Positions 1-8,201 of a stretch of 64,000 bases of DNA are shown piece after piece. The stretch comes from Butyrivibrio hungatei DSM 14810. GTDB taxonomy: Bacteria; Bacillota; Clostridia; Lachnospirales; Lachnospiraceae. The translations under genes and the position numbers were made by a program. The notes beneath the pieces are model-generated. The model was given only the letters and a program-made list of their open reading frames with translations, was not told where the DNA came from and did not search any database. Each line of letters opens with the position of its first letter. Position 1 is the stretch's first letter. The stretch covers positions 62,001 to 126,000 of the forward strand of contig NZ_FRDH01000008.1 in NCBI RefSeq assembly GCF_900143205.1, read 5' to 3'.

Positions 1-583
1 CACATCCGCTGATAACCTGGTCTCCCACTGCAACTCTTCGAGGAACTGACTCACCAGTAAGAGCTGCTGTATCTATAAAGGAATCCCCCTCTACAACCTC
101 AGCATCTACAGGAATCTTTTCTCCTGCTCTGATAAGAAGCACGTCGCCAATACTAACTTCCTCAGGATCTACTTCTTTTACCTGTCCATCATCTGATACA
201 ATATTGGCAAACTCAGGAGCTATGCTCATCATCTCAGTAATTGACTGTCTTGACTTACCAACAGCGTAGCTCTGGAACAGCTCGCCTACCTGATAAAAGA
301 GCATTACTGCAAGGGCTTCTGAATACTCTCTGATTCCAAAAGCTCCAAATGTAGCGATCATCATAAGGAAATTCTCATCAAAGACCTGTCCGTGGCTTAT
401 GTTGATAGCAGCCTTTCTGATAACATCATAGCCAATGATGATGTATGGGATCAGATATAAAACAAATCTTACAAGCTCAGGCATCTTATCAAAAAGCCCA
501 GTCTTGTCACAAATAAGTAAGATAATAAATAGAGCAAGAACTATTAGTATTCTATTTCTAACTTTTTTCTGTTTCTTTGTCAT
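1..583 (-). CDS. Heavy-metal P-type ATPase, N-terminal part (cut by window edge)
   Basis: This is the first ~194 codons of a P1B-type metal-exporting ATPase. Hydrophobic helices fill residues ~8-55, a further membrane region follows near 70-110, and the actuator-domain motif LTGES lies close to the window edge. The ion-binding CPx helix and the phosphorylated DKTG aspartate lie beyond the window, so the metal is inferred: Zn, Cd or Co is likely because an ArsR/CadC-like gene heads the operon. I start at ATG 583, with AGAGG nine bases upstream; ATG 589 is too close to that site. The N-terminal HMA domain usual in this family is absent here and is encoded as the separate small gene just upstream. 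Confidence 0.9.
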   Translation of the reverse strand, partial: MTKKQKKVRNRILIVLALFIILLICDKTGLFDKMPELVRFVLYLIPYIIIGYDVIRKAAINISHGQVFDENFLMMIATFGAFGIREYSEALAVMLFYQVGELFQSYAVGKSRQSITEMMSIAPEFANIVSDDGQVKEVDPEEVSIGDVLLIRAGEKIPVDAEVVEGDSFIDTAALTGESVPRRVAVGDQVISGC

Positions 584-605
584 AGCCATAAACCTCTAAA
601 ATAAG

Positions 606-824
606 TTAGGCAAGTTCGATCTCGCAATCTGGCTCAACCTTTTTACAAGCCTTAACAGCTTCATCTAAAACCTTATCAAATACTTCCTCAGCAGCCTCTA
701 AAGTAAATTTCTGAGTCATAAAGTTAACTCTGGCATTATCAACGCCACTGATCTTCTTAACTGCTTCCTCCATCTTTGCTGCACAGTTTGCACAATCAAC
801 CTCACACTTAAATGTCTTTTTCAT
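606..824 (-). CDS. Small HMA-domain metal-binding protein
   Basis: This 72-residue protein is a single heavy-metal-associated (HMA) domain with a beta-alpha-beta-beta-alpha-beta layout. The metal site is CANC near residues 11-14, an unusual form of the MxCxxC loop with Asp before the first Cys. Such free domains act as cytosolic metallochaperones or as a detached N-terminus of an exporting ATPase. It lies between arsR and the ATPase on the same strand, so it probably hands metal to that pump. Whether it binds Cu, Zn or Cd cannot be told from the sequence. Confidence 0.85.
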   Translation of the reverse strand: MKKTFKCEVDCANCAAKMEEAVKKISGVDNARVNFMTQKFTLEAAEEVFDKVLDEAVKACKKVEPDCEIELA

Positions 825-859
825 AACTTATCCTTTCCGCCGTGATCGGCTTTAAAAAT

Positions 860-1219
860 TTACTCTTCAATATGATTAAGTCCCTGATCGATAATAGTTC
901 TGACATGATCATCTGCAAGGAAATAAACAACCTGTTTACCTTCTCGTCTGTTACCTACGAGCTTGCTCTGTTTTAAGATCTTGAGCTGATGCGATATTGC
1001 TGATTGCGTCATTTCCAATGATTCAGCTATATCACAAACGCACATTTCTGACTCAAATAAAGCAAACAATATCTTGATCCTGGTGGAATCACCAAATACT
1101 TTAAACAGCTCTGCAAGATCATATAATTCATCTTCACTTGGAAGTTCTCTATGAACCTTCAGCACAATATTGCTGTGGCAATGGTGCACGTCGCAGTGTT
1201 CAACATCATTAAGTGCCAT
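860..1219 (-). CDS. ArsR/SmtB-family metal-responsive repressor
   Basis: A winged-helix repressor of 119 residues, the usual ArsR length. The helix containing EMCVCD (about residues 58-63) matches the ELCVCD metal-sensing helix of CadC/ArsR relatives, and the N-terminus HCDVHHCHS is rich in Cys and His as in proteins with an alpha3N metal site. The recognition helix follows (TQSAISHQLKILK). It heads the operon with the HMA protein and the ATPase, and a long perfect dyad overlaps the start of its promoter. The expected behaviour is repression relieved by Cd, Zn or Pb; the metal is an inference. Confidence 0.92.
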   Translation of the reverse strand: MALNDVEHCDVHHCHSNIVLKVHRELPSEDELYDLAELFKVFGDSTRIKILFALFESEMCVCDIAESLEMTQSAISHQLKILKQSKLVGNRREGKQVVYFLADDHVRTIIDQGLNHIEE

Positions 1220-1273
1220 ATCTCTTACCTCCTAAGTAAATGCATATTCCAAATACAAGTTTCATTTTTTGAT

Positions 1274-1305
1274 TTGAACATATGAATGACTGTTCATATG
1301 TTCAA
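1274..1305 (-). promoter_or_regulatory. ArsR operator, perfect inverted repeat
   Basis: TTGAACATATGAA and its exact reverse complement are separated by six bases. The dyad lies directly on and after the -10 box of the arsR promoter, where a bound repressor would block transcription. The TGAACA...TGTTCA core is like known SmtB/ArsR operators. Confidence 0.8.
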
Positions 1306-1332
1306 TATAAAACTACTCCAATTATTTGTCAA
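1304..1332 (-). promoter_or_regulatory. Promoter of the metal-efflux operon
   Basis: TTGACA (1332-1327) and TATATT (1309-1304) are 17 bases apart, a near-consensus sigma-A promoter reading leftward into arsR. Confidence 0.8.
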
Positions 1333-1360
1333 CACTTTGTTTAAAAAATAATTGGAGCAC

Positions 1361-1771
1361 TTATATTTCTTGAACTAGAACCATTATTTTATTAACTATC
1401 ATTTTTGCTTCATCGGTTCCAATGATATCATCACTTCCAAATAAGTCTTCTCTAAGAGGCAATATGATTCCTCTTACGTAACACTGTGCAATAGGATTAG
1501 CACAGACCTTACAGGAATAGATGTCTTTAAGCTTTCCAGCATCCTTCCAGTCTTCATCCTTTAGTTTAAGAGCATTTTTCATAAATTCATAGCATATTCT
1601 GGCTGCCTGTCTTTTAGTTAGCTGCAATTCAAAAAGGGCATTCCCCTTTTCATCAATGATCTCAGTAAGATAGAAACCTATATCATCGGTTGAAAGGGTT
1701 TGCCCTGTTAACTTTTCATATTTACTTATAAGCTCATAAGTAAAATCTTTAGAATTCATACTTTTGCTCAA
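1361..1771 (-). CDS. Uncharacterised 136-aa protein with Cys cluster
   Basis: I do not recognise the family. The protein is soluble, charged and mostly helical by composition, with a central CKVC followed by a third Cys (SCKVCANPIAQC, residues ~91-102) that could bind metal. It follows the GH27 gene by six bases on the same strand and so is probably co-transcribed with it. The first possible start is TTG (1771); ATG 1759 is an alternative, and neither has a well-spaced ribosome site. Confidence 0.65.
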   Translation of the reverse strand: MSKSMNSKDFTYELISKYEKLTGQTLSTDDIGFYLTEIIDEKGNALFELQLTKRQAARICYEFMKNALKLKDEDWKDAGKLKDIYSCKVCANPIAQCYVRGIILPLREDLFGSDDIIGTDEAKMIVNKIMVLVQEI

Positions 1772-1777
1772 AAGCCT

Positions 1778-3511
1778 TTAATCTACTGGAGTTAAGATAA
1801 ACGTCCTGTTGTCGCAGGCTTTGAGACCTTTGACCATCAAAACATCCTTATCATTTAAGACTTCTTCCTTGGTATATACATCTTTTACCATGTACTTCTG
1901 AAATCCCTTAGGATTAAAGTCATGCAATGTAACTGCATATTCCTCATTATTGTCCATAAGACTAAGGTTAATGAAGCTGATGGCAAGTCTGCCGTCAGAT
2001 AAGTTCTTTTTAAGGATATCGACTCTGTCAATGTCTCTGATGTATTCCCTTGATGGATCATCCTTAGCAAGGCTTGAATATACACGTTTAGCCTGAACTC
2101 CAAGTTTGTCCTGATTTATTGCTATAAGGTCTTTATTAGCAATTATATTATAGATCTCATCGCCTTTACTTACTCTTCTAAGGTCAACTCCCAGCATAAG
2201 TGGTGAATTCATCATACACCACATAGCCATGTGAGTCTTATTCTGAGTTTCAGTAAGGCCATCCATGCCGATCATCAGCATATCGGGGTCATTCCAGCCC
2301 TTATCAAGGCCTGAAAACTCATCCATGATAACCGCCTTATTGTACTGAGTTGTAACACTAGTAGTATAGTCCTCTATCCATGCGCCATGACCAGGATCTC
2401 CGTCGCTTCCAACTCTAAAGGTAATATCATTAAGGATTCTCCATGAGTCACAAACTTTATAGCCCCAGTTATGTGGCTGAGTCTTGCCCCATTCGCAGGC
2501 CGAGTAATAAATATCCTTGTCAGGATCAAGTTTTTTAAGCTCTTTTAAAAGTCTGGCATAGGAATTAAGAGTATTTTCCTGTCTTCTGTGGTTCATAAGC
2601 CTAAGCTTATTATTACCTCTGGATAAAGAGATCTTAATATCCTGGCTCCACTCATAGCTTCCTTCTGTCTCAGTTTCTTTTAACAGATCATCGTAAAAAA
2701 AGCTGTCCTCAACGGCAACCTGAAGCCACTGGCCAATGCCTTCTTTCTTGCCCGTAGCATATAAAACATTTAAGCTGACGATCTTTTCTGAATCTGAAAA
2801 GATATCAAATATAAGCTCGCTGCTTCTTGGGCCAACAGGACTGGCATCAGGGCCAGTACCATCGTAGGTTCCAAGAAATGTAACATGGTCATCCTCTAAT
2901 CTTGCAAGATCACCAGTGATCTTACCATCAGAAGTTACCTTATACTCAAAGCCATCAACCTTAATTGCCTTGATATTAGGTGCAAATGTAAATCTGGCAT
3001 TTTCAGCATTAGAAAAAGTGGCATTATCAAAAGGATAATAGCAATTATCAACCTTTAAAAAATCAACGCCCCACTCGAGATAACTCTTTGCATCTACATC
3101 TTCGTAGCCGCAGGTTCCAACCTGAGCTCCGGCGCAAAGATTTGTACCAATGTCATTGTACATGCCAAATTTAAGACCTTTATCATGAACATAGTCAGAT
3201 AAAGCCTTAAAGCCAGATGGAAACTTAACTTCCTCGTTAGAAAGCCTGCCGTCTACTCTCTCTGACTTATAGCAGCCATCATCCAGGATGACATATTCAT
3301 AACCAAGCTTATCAAGACCAAGTTCTACTATCTTGTCAGCCATAACCTTTGTAAGTGCCTCTGTGTTGCCACTTCCAAAAGCATTCCAGCTATTCCAGCC
3401 CATGGCAGGAAGCTTATTCTTTTGCTTGCCTGCCAGGACCTTTCCATTATCAAATTGATCAAACCTACCCTCTTCCCCGATATGATCAGGAAATAAGTTG
3501 TCGTAACCCAT
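1778..3511 (-). CDS. GH27-type alpha-galactosidase
   Basis: A 577-residue enzyme that would release terminal alpha-galactose from oligosaccharides or glycoconjugates. The catalytic barrel opens with MGWNSWNAFG (~37-46) and DDGC (77-80). The nucleophile is Asp155 in LKVDNC, and the acid/base Asp is in DSWRILND. Between the two halves of the barrel (~165-330) is an insert resembling a carbohydrate-binding beta-sandwich, which accounts for the extra length over simple GH27 enzymes. There is no signal peptide, so it acts inside the cell on imported sugars. It is followed by the unknown 136-aa gene. Confidence 0.88.
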   Translation of the reverse strand: MGYDNLFPDHIGEEGRFDQFDNGKVLAGKQKNKLPAMGWNSWNAFGSGNTEALTKVMADKIVELGLDKLGYEYVILDDGCYKSERVDGRLSNEEVKFPSGFKALSDYVHDKGLKFGMYNDIGTNLCAGAQVGTCGYEDVDAKSYLEWGVDFLKVDNCYYPFDNATFSNAENARFTFAPNIKAIKVDGFEYKVTSDGKITGDLARLEDDHVTFLGTYDGTGPDASPVGPRSSELIFDIFSDSEKIVSLNVLYATGKKEGIGQWLQVAVEDSFFYDDLLKETETEGSYEWSQDIKISLSRGNNKLRLMNHRRQENTLNSYARLLKELKKLDPDKDIYYSACEWGKTQPHNWGYKVCDSWRILNDITFRVGSDGDPGHGAWIEDYTTSVTTQYNKAVIMDEFSGLDKGWNDPDMLMIGMDGLTETQNKTHMAMWCMMNSPLMLGVDLRRVSKGDEIYNIIANKDLIAINQDKLGVQAKRVYSSLAKDDPSREYIRDIDRVDILKKNLSDGRLAISFINLSLMDNNEEYAVTLHDFNPKGFQKYMVKDVYTKEEVLNDKDVLMVKGLKACDNRTFILTPVD

Positions 3512-3547
3512 GCAGTAAATACCCCTTAAGTAATAATATTCAGTCTA

Positions 3548-4768
3548 TTAGCATGTAACCTTCTTGAAGGATTTTTTACCCTTCTTAACCATGATTCCAT
3601 CTGCAAAGAAGTCCTTAGCATATGTTGTCTTTACATCTGTAACTTTTTCATCATTTACAAGAACACCGCCCTGCTCTACAGCACGTCTGGCTTCGCTTCT
3701 TGTTGCGCAAAGGCCTGCAGAAACGAGAACCTGCATGATATCAACTACGCCATCTCTGAAGTCCTCTTCCTTAAGAGCAACAGATGGAACGTTTGCCATA
3801 TCTCCACCGCCAGCAAAAAGAGCTCTAGCAGCATCCTGAGCCTTCTGAGCCTCTTCCTTACCATGTACAAGTGAAGTAAGTTCAAATGCAAGGATCTCCT
3901 TCTTTTCATTAATTCTTGAAGGATCCCACTTCTCCATCTCAAGGATCTCTTCGATAGGAATGAATGTAAGCATCTTGATGCACTTATCAACATCTGCATC
4001 GCCTACGTTTCTCCAGTACTGGTAGAAGTCAAATGGTGAAGTCTTGTTAGGATCAAGCCATACAGCATTACCAGCTGTCTTGCCCATCTTCTTACCCTGA
4101 GAATCTGTTAAAAGAGTAATTGTCATAGCATGAGCATCCTTACCAAGCTTTCTTCGGATAAGCTCTGTACCGCCAAGCATATTGCTCCACTGATCATCTC
4201 CACCAAACTCAAGGTTACAATTGTACTTCTGGAACATGTAATAGAAGTCGTATGACTGCATGATCATGTAGTTAAACTCAAGGAAGCTAAGTCCTTTTTC
4301 CATACGCTGCTTGTAGCACTCTGCTCTAAGCATGTTATTTACTGAGAAGCATGCACCAACCTCTCTTAAAAGCTCAATGTAGTTAAGGTTAAGAAGCCAG
4401 TCAGCGTTGTTGACCATCATAGCCTTGCCTTCACCAAAATCAATGAATTTCTCCATCTGCTTCTTGAAGCACTCTGCGTTGTGATCAATATCTTCTCTTG
4501 TAAGCATCTTTCTCATATCAGTTCTGCCTGAAGGATCACCGATCATAGTTGTACCACCGCCAATAAGTGCGATTGGCTTGTTACCAGCTTCCTGAAGTCT
4601 CTTCATAAGTGTAAGTGCCATGAAGTGACCAGCTGTAAGTGAATCAGCTGTACAGTCAAATCCAATGTAGAATGTAGCCTTTCCCTCATTTACAAGGTCT
4701 CTTATCTGTTCTTCATCAGTTACCTGTGCGATAAGTCCTCTTGCCTTAAGTTCCTCGAAAATCTTCAT
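3548..4768 (-). CDS. tyrS: Tyrosyl-tRNA synthetase
   Basis: Class I synthetase charging tRNA-Tyr, 406 residues as usual. The HIGH-equivalent is in TADSLTAGHF, the tyrosine-binding region includes QSYDFYYMF, and the KMSKS-equivalent is GKKMGKTAG. The C-terminal ~65 residues form an S4 RNA-binding domain (TRSEARRAVEQGGVLVND). A tyrosine-specific T-box leader precedes the gene, so expression should rise when uncharged tRNA-Tyr accumulates. Confidence 0.97.
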   Translation of the reverse strand: MKIFEELKARGLIAQVTDEEQIRDLVNEGKATFYIGFDCTADSLTAGHFMALTLMKRLQEAGNKPIALIGGGTTMIGDPSGRTDMRKMLTREDIDHNAECFKKQMEKFIDFGEGKAMMVNNADWLLNLNYIELLREVGACFSVNNMLRAECYKQRMEKGLSFLEFNYMIMQSYDFYYMFQKYNCNLEFGGDDQWSNMLGGTELIRRKLGKDAHAMTITLLTDSQGKKMGKTAGNAVWLDPNKTSPFDFYQYWRNVGDADVDKCIKMLTFIPIEEILEMEKWDPSRINEKKEILAFELTSLVHGKEEAQKAQDAARALFAGGGDMANVPSVALKEEDFRDGVVDIMQVLVSAGLCATRSEARRAVEQGGVLVNDEKVTDVKTTYAKDFFADGIMVKKGKKSFKKVTC

Positions 4769-4803
4769 ATCTGTCTCCTTTTTCTATTCACGGTGCGAAG
4801 GAA

Positions 4804-5100
4804 TAAAAAAATCCTCCGCAACCAATCTGATTGCGAAGGACGAAAAACTCCGTGTTACCACCTTCATTCACATACAGCTCACGCCATATGCCTCAATAAG
4901 TACGATCTTAAAACTAAAAAAGACGATACTCTCCTGATATAACGGTCAGTCCCCGTCAGAAACTACTGCAATTTCGCCTCTGCTGCTCACGGAGGTATTC
5001 ATCATCACTCTTAACTAAAGCTTCTCACCAACCAGCTATTCTCTGTTGTCAGGCTGTGACAATTACTTATTCCGATCAATGCCTTTTCTTTTATATTTAT
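4804..5100 (-). promoter_or_regulatory. Tyrosine T-box riboswitch of tyrS
   Basis: The leader RNA (minus strand) carries the stem I GA-rich motif, a specifier UAC at 4997-4995 within GAAUACC (a tyrosine codon), and a T-box sequence GGTGGTAACACGG around 4850-4864. An intrinsic terminator follows: TCCTTCGCAA pairs with TTGCGGAGGA, then a T run at 4810-4804. Uncharged tRNA-Tyr should pair with specifier and T-box and prevent termination. Confidence 0.93.
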
Positions 5101-5105
5101 AGCCT

Positions 5106-5134
5106 ATTCTAAGATTCTATGGAAATTATGTCAA
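5106..5134 (-). promoter_or_regulatory. tyrS leader promoter
   Basis: TTGACA (5134-5129) and TAGAAT (5111-5106) are 17 bases apart, reading leftward into the T-box. Confidence 0.7.
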
Positions 5135-5236
5135 GTTTTTGTAAATATAAATTTTGAAATTTGTTAAAACCATGTACACATTTTCGACACAATATTTTCA
5201 GAAAATAATAAAGGCAATTTTCAAGGAGGAAATAAA

Positions 5237-5533
5237 ATGTTTACAACAAGTCTTTATACGCTACAAAAAAACAACCCAAGTACATTTGCAGTTATGATGA
5301 CAAAGCGTCAACGTAGAAAGTTAAGCGAATACTTAAAGAATCTTCAAACTGACTTTGACATTGACAAAAGTAACAATCAGTATAGTACTCTTACAAACAA
5401 ATTAGAAAATGGCTACATGTCATACAATGACAACGAATTAAAACTCATGAGAGCTGCTATTACTTGGAACAGGTTCTACGCACCACTTTCATTTTTACTT
5501 CAAAAGTACATGTTACGTACCGTAAATAGATAA
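5237..5533 (+). CDS. Uncharacterised 98-aa basic protein
   Basis: A lone plus-strand gene with an AAGGAGG site nine bases before ATG and its own terminator. The product is basic and rich in Asn, Lys and Tyr, with a KRQRRK run near residue 24 and no clear membrane helix. I do not recognise the family. The AT-rich upstream 100 bp presumably hold its promoter. Having its own transcription unit between tyrS and folT argues that it is a real gene. Confidence 0.7.
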   Translation: MFTTSLYTLQKNNPSTFAVMMTKRQRRKLSEYLKNLQTDFDIDKSNNQYSTLTNKLENGYMSYNDNELKLMRAAITWNRFYAPLSFLLQKYMLRTVNR

Positions 5534-5561
5534 AACTTCCCTCTTTTGGGAAGTTTTTTCT
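5533..5561 (+). terminator. Intrinsic terminator after the 98-aa gene
   Basis: AAACTTCCC pairs with GGGAAGTTT across a six-base loop, followed by a run of T. Confidence 0.85.
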
Positions 5562-5629
5562 TTTACAAAAAAGCTATTGAAAAATAAATCATACTAAAGT
5601 ATTATGATGCTAGAAAATAAAAAACAAAC

Positions 5630-5723
5630 GCAGAGTAGAGACATAAGCGTTAAGTGCCTTTTGAACAGGGAGTTGTCATTAGGACGAAGGTTTATCCGCG
5701 GTTTACGTCTCGCATCCCGCTGC
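5630..5723 (+). promoter_or_regulatory. Tetrahydrofolate (THF) riboswitch
   Basis: The conserved blocks of the THF aptamer appear in order: GAGTAG, GCGTTAAGTG, AGGGAGTTGTCATTAGGACGA, CGCGG, and the closing CGCATCCCGCTGC that pairs back to the start. It lies directly before a folate transporter gene. A second dyad (CTACATCG 5723-5730 with CGATGTGG 5753-5760) lies between aptamer and ribosome site and may be the switching part. Confidence 0.92.
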
Positions 5724-5790
5724 TACATCGTTTGAATATCTTTTTTATCCTCCGATGTGGTAAAGGAAAAACTGCAAAGGAGGTATTATT

Positions 5791-6423
5791 ATGAATGAAT
5801 TTCTTGATTCTAGCACTAACTCCAATTTTTTTAGCAAAGAAAGATTAAGTCCAAAAACCATGAATCAGCTTACTAATACCAGAGTTATGGTATTTTGCGG
5901 AGTCATTGGAGCAATTGCTGTTGTCCTAAGTTCAGTTGCAACCATTAAGATCGGTGACTTCTTAAGGATTGGTTTTTCAAGTATTCCAAACCAAATTGTT
6001 GCTTTTCTGTTTGGACCCTGGATTGGAATGATCTTTGGAGGAGCCATGGATATAGTAAAGTTCATGGTTCACCCAGACGGACAGTTTAACTTTTTGTTCA
6101 CTTTAGTTCCAATGGTAAGTGGTCTTATATACGGATTCTTCCTCTACAAGAGACCGATCAATATCTGGAATATCTTTTTTGCTGAGCTACTCGTTAAGAT
6201 CATCTGCAACCTTGGAATGAACACTTACTTTATCATGCTCACAACAGGAAATGCCTTTAAGGCTATCATGCTTCCAAGAATAATCACCAATGCAGGTAAG
6301 CTTCCATGCGACGTTGCTATAATGCTGATTCTCTTACCTATAATCAACAAGATCCTAAGACCTGAGTTTGAATCCGGTAGAAAACCACATGGGAACGTAG
6401 TCTGCAAGCCGAAGAAAAACTAA
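5791..6423 (+). CDS. folT: Folate ECF transporter S component FolT
   Basis: A 210-residue integral membrane protein with about six helices. It is the substrate-binding S component that works with the shared ECF ATPase/T module to import folate. Its N-terminal soluble stretch (~25 residues) is followed by GVIGAIAVVLSSVATIKIG and the conserved helix end GDFLRIGFSSIPNQ, with GPWIGMIFGGAMD after it. AAAGGAGG lies eight bases before ATG. Control by the THF riboswitch just upstream supports the folate assignment over other S-component vitamins. Confidence 0.93.
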   Translation: MNEFLDSSTNSNFFSKERLSPKTMNQLTNTRVMVFCGVIGAIAVVLSSVATIKIGDFLRIGFSSIPNQIVAFLFGPWIGMIFGGAMDIVKFMVHPDGQFNFLFTLVPMVSGLIYGFFLYKRPINIWNIFFAELLVKIICNLGMNTYFIMLTTGNAFKAIMLPRIITNAGKLPCDVAIMLILLPIINKILRPEFESGRKPHGNVVCKPKKN

Positions 6424-6449
6424 TGATCTTCAAAATATAGTAAAGAAAA

Positions 6450-6480
6450 AACAGCTTCCTCACCAATCGAGGGAGCTGTT
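6450..6480. terminator. Bidirectional terminator between folT and gpsA
   Basis: AACAGCTTCCTC (6450-6461) pairs with GAGGGAGCTGTT (6469-6480) with one mismatch; T runs flank it on both strands. It overlaps the last codons of gpsA and would end both converging transcripts. Confidence 0.8.
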
Positions 6481-7482
6481 TTCTGTTCTCTTATCTCTTT
6501 CCATCAGATTTCTTAAAGCATCTTCTGGTTTTTTTCCCTTAAATAATATCTCATTTACTTCAGATACTATAGGCATTTCAACTTCGTATTTTTCAGCAAG
6601 TTTAAGTGCAGCTTTAGCACTATATACGCCTTCTACAACCATCTTAACTTCATCCATGGCTTCTTGATAGGATTTGCCTTGTCCGATGAGGATTCCAGCT
6701 CTTCTATTTCTGGAATGCATAGATGCACAGGTAACTATAAGATCACCTATTCCTGAAAGCCCACTAAAGGTCTCAAGTTTGCCGCCCATTGCCATTCCAA
6801 GTCTGGACATTTCAGCAATACCTCTTGTAATAAGAGCTGCCTTAGCGTTATCTCCACATCCAAGGCCATCAGCCATTCCTGCGGCAAGAGCAATAACATT
6901 CTTTAAAGCTGCACCAATCTCAATACCAAGCATATCAGGACTAGTATAAACTCTAAAAACGTTATTCATAAATACGTTTTGTACGTATCTTGCAATATCT
7001 TTATCAAAGGCTCCAATAACTATAGTTGTTGGCATCTTACGACCAACCTCCTCAGCATGGGAAGGGCCTGATAATACGCAAACATTGCTTCCTGGTATCT
7101 CATCAAGAATTACATCAGACATAAGCATCATAGTATCTTCTTCGATACCCTTTGAACAGTTGACAATGATCTGCTGACATTCCTCAGTAGGATTGATATA
7201 TGGAGCAATAAGCCTTGCTGTCTCTCTCATATGGGCAGAAGGAATAACAAGAACGATAATATCCTTGCCCTCAACTGCCTCCTGAATCTTTGAGGTATAG
7301 ATCACATCATCTGGGAGCTTAACTCCTGGAAGCTTATCTTCATTGCCATGATAACTCTTTAGTTTTTCAACAGATGAATCGCTTCTGGACCAGATTGTAA
7401 CCTTATGTCCATTATTGGTAAGAAGGAAAGCAAGAGCAATTCCCCAGCTTCCTGCACCAATTATACCGATGTTTTTACTCAC
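6460..7482 (-). CDS. gpsA: Glycerol-3-phosphate dehydrogenase [NAD(P)+]
   Basis: Reduces dihydroxyacetone phosphate to sn-glycerol 3-phosphate for phospholipid synthesis. The N-terminal Rossmann motif GAGSWGIAL is at residues 7-15. The second domain has ALKNVIALAAGMADGLGCGDNAKAA with the catalytic Lys, and later GLSGIGDLIVTC. At 340 residues it has the normal length. It is downstream of plsY and der in an operon, so precursor synthesis and the first acyl transfer are encoded side by side. Confidence 0.97.
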   Translation of the reverse strand: MSKNIGIIGAGSWGIALAFLLTNNGHKVTIWSRSDSSVEKLKSYHGNEDKLPGVKLPDDVIYTSKIQEAVEGKDIIVLVIPSAHMRETARLIAPYINPTEECQQIIVNCSKGIEEDTMMLMSDVILDEIPGSNVCVLSGPSHAEEVGRKMPTTIVIGAFDKDIARYVQNVFMNNVFRVYTSPDMLGIEIGAALKNVIALAAGMADGLGCGDNAKAALITRGIAEMSRLGMAMGGKLETFSGLSGIGDLIVTCASMHSRNRRAGILIGQGKSYQEAMDEVKMVVEGVYSAKAALKLAEKYEVEMPIVSEVNEILFKGKKPEDALRNLMERDKRTENSSLDW

Positions 7483-7495
7483 AATTTTCCCTCAT

Positions 7496-8197
7496 TTAGT
7501 CAATCTTGTTCTTTTTGAACAAATATGTTTTTCTTTCATTTCCAGATAAAAGCTTCTGGATATTGGTTCTATGCTGATAAAAAGCAAGAACTGTCATAAG
7601 GAATGCAACAACATACATCTCAATCCTAACGCCCTGAGGCATTACATTGATAGCCATATTGCAGATTCCTGTCTGGCCTTCGACAATAAGCTGGATAAAA
7701 AAGCATGTATAAAGGCACAGACTTCCAAGTGATACGTAATGTGTAATATTGAATGGAACAAGGAAAGCAAGAAGACCTACTAAAACAAAAGGAGTTCCTG
7801 TTGCAATAATATAGCCTGAAGTAACTGCTATTCCTTTACCACCTTTAAATTTAAGGAAAAATGGGAAATCATGTCCAAGTACGCATCCAGCTGCTGTATA
7901 GATCTTAAGGAAGTAATTGTAGCTTGCATATACTTCACTTCCAAAAATCTGCTTAAATACAAATCCTGTAAGGAATATAGCGAGAATGCACTTGATCATA
8001 TCTCCAAAAAGGACTATAAAACCAGCCTTAGTTCCAAGTACTCTCAAAGTATTGGTTGTACCTGCATTACCACTTCCAACCTTGCGGATATCTACTCCTT
8101 TAAGTCTTCCATACAAAACTGCAGTCTGGAACATACCAAATGCGTATCCAACAACAAGGCAAAATACTCTAACCCCAAACAAACTCAAGCTGTTCAT
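7496..8197 (-). CDS. plsY: Acyl-phosphate:glycerol-3-phosphate acyltransferase
   Basis: A multi-helix membrane enzyme of 233 residues that transfers an acyl group from acyl-phosphate to glycerol 3-phosphate, the first committed step of phosphatidic acid synthesis. The three family motifs are visible: the Ser/Arg-rich GSGNAGTTN (~42-50), the glycine-rich phosphate loop KFKGGKGIAV (~116-125) and the late NI motif in NITHYVSL. It uses the product of the adjacent gpsA. Confidence 0.95.
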   Translation of the reverse strand: MNSLSLFGVRVFCLVVGYAFGMFQTAVLYGRLKGVDIRKVGSGNAGTTNTLRVLGTKAGFIVLFGDMIKCILAIFLTGFVFKQIFGSEVYASYNYFLKIYTAAGCVLGHDFPFFLKFKGGKGIAVTSGYIIATGTPFVLVGLLAFLVPFNITHYVSLGSLCLYTCFFIQLIVEGQTGICNMAINVMPQGVRIEMYVVAFLMTVLAFYQHRTNIQKLLSGNERKTYLFKKNKID

Positions 8198-8201
8198 TTC
8201 T

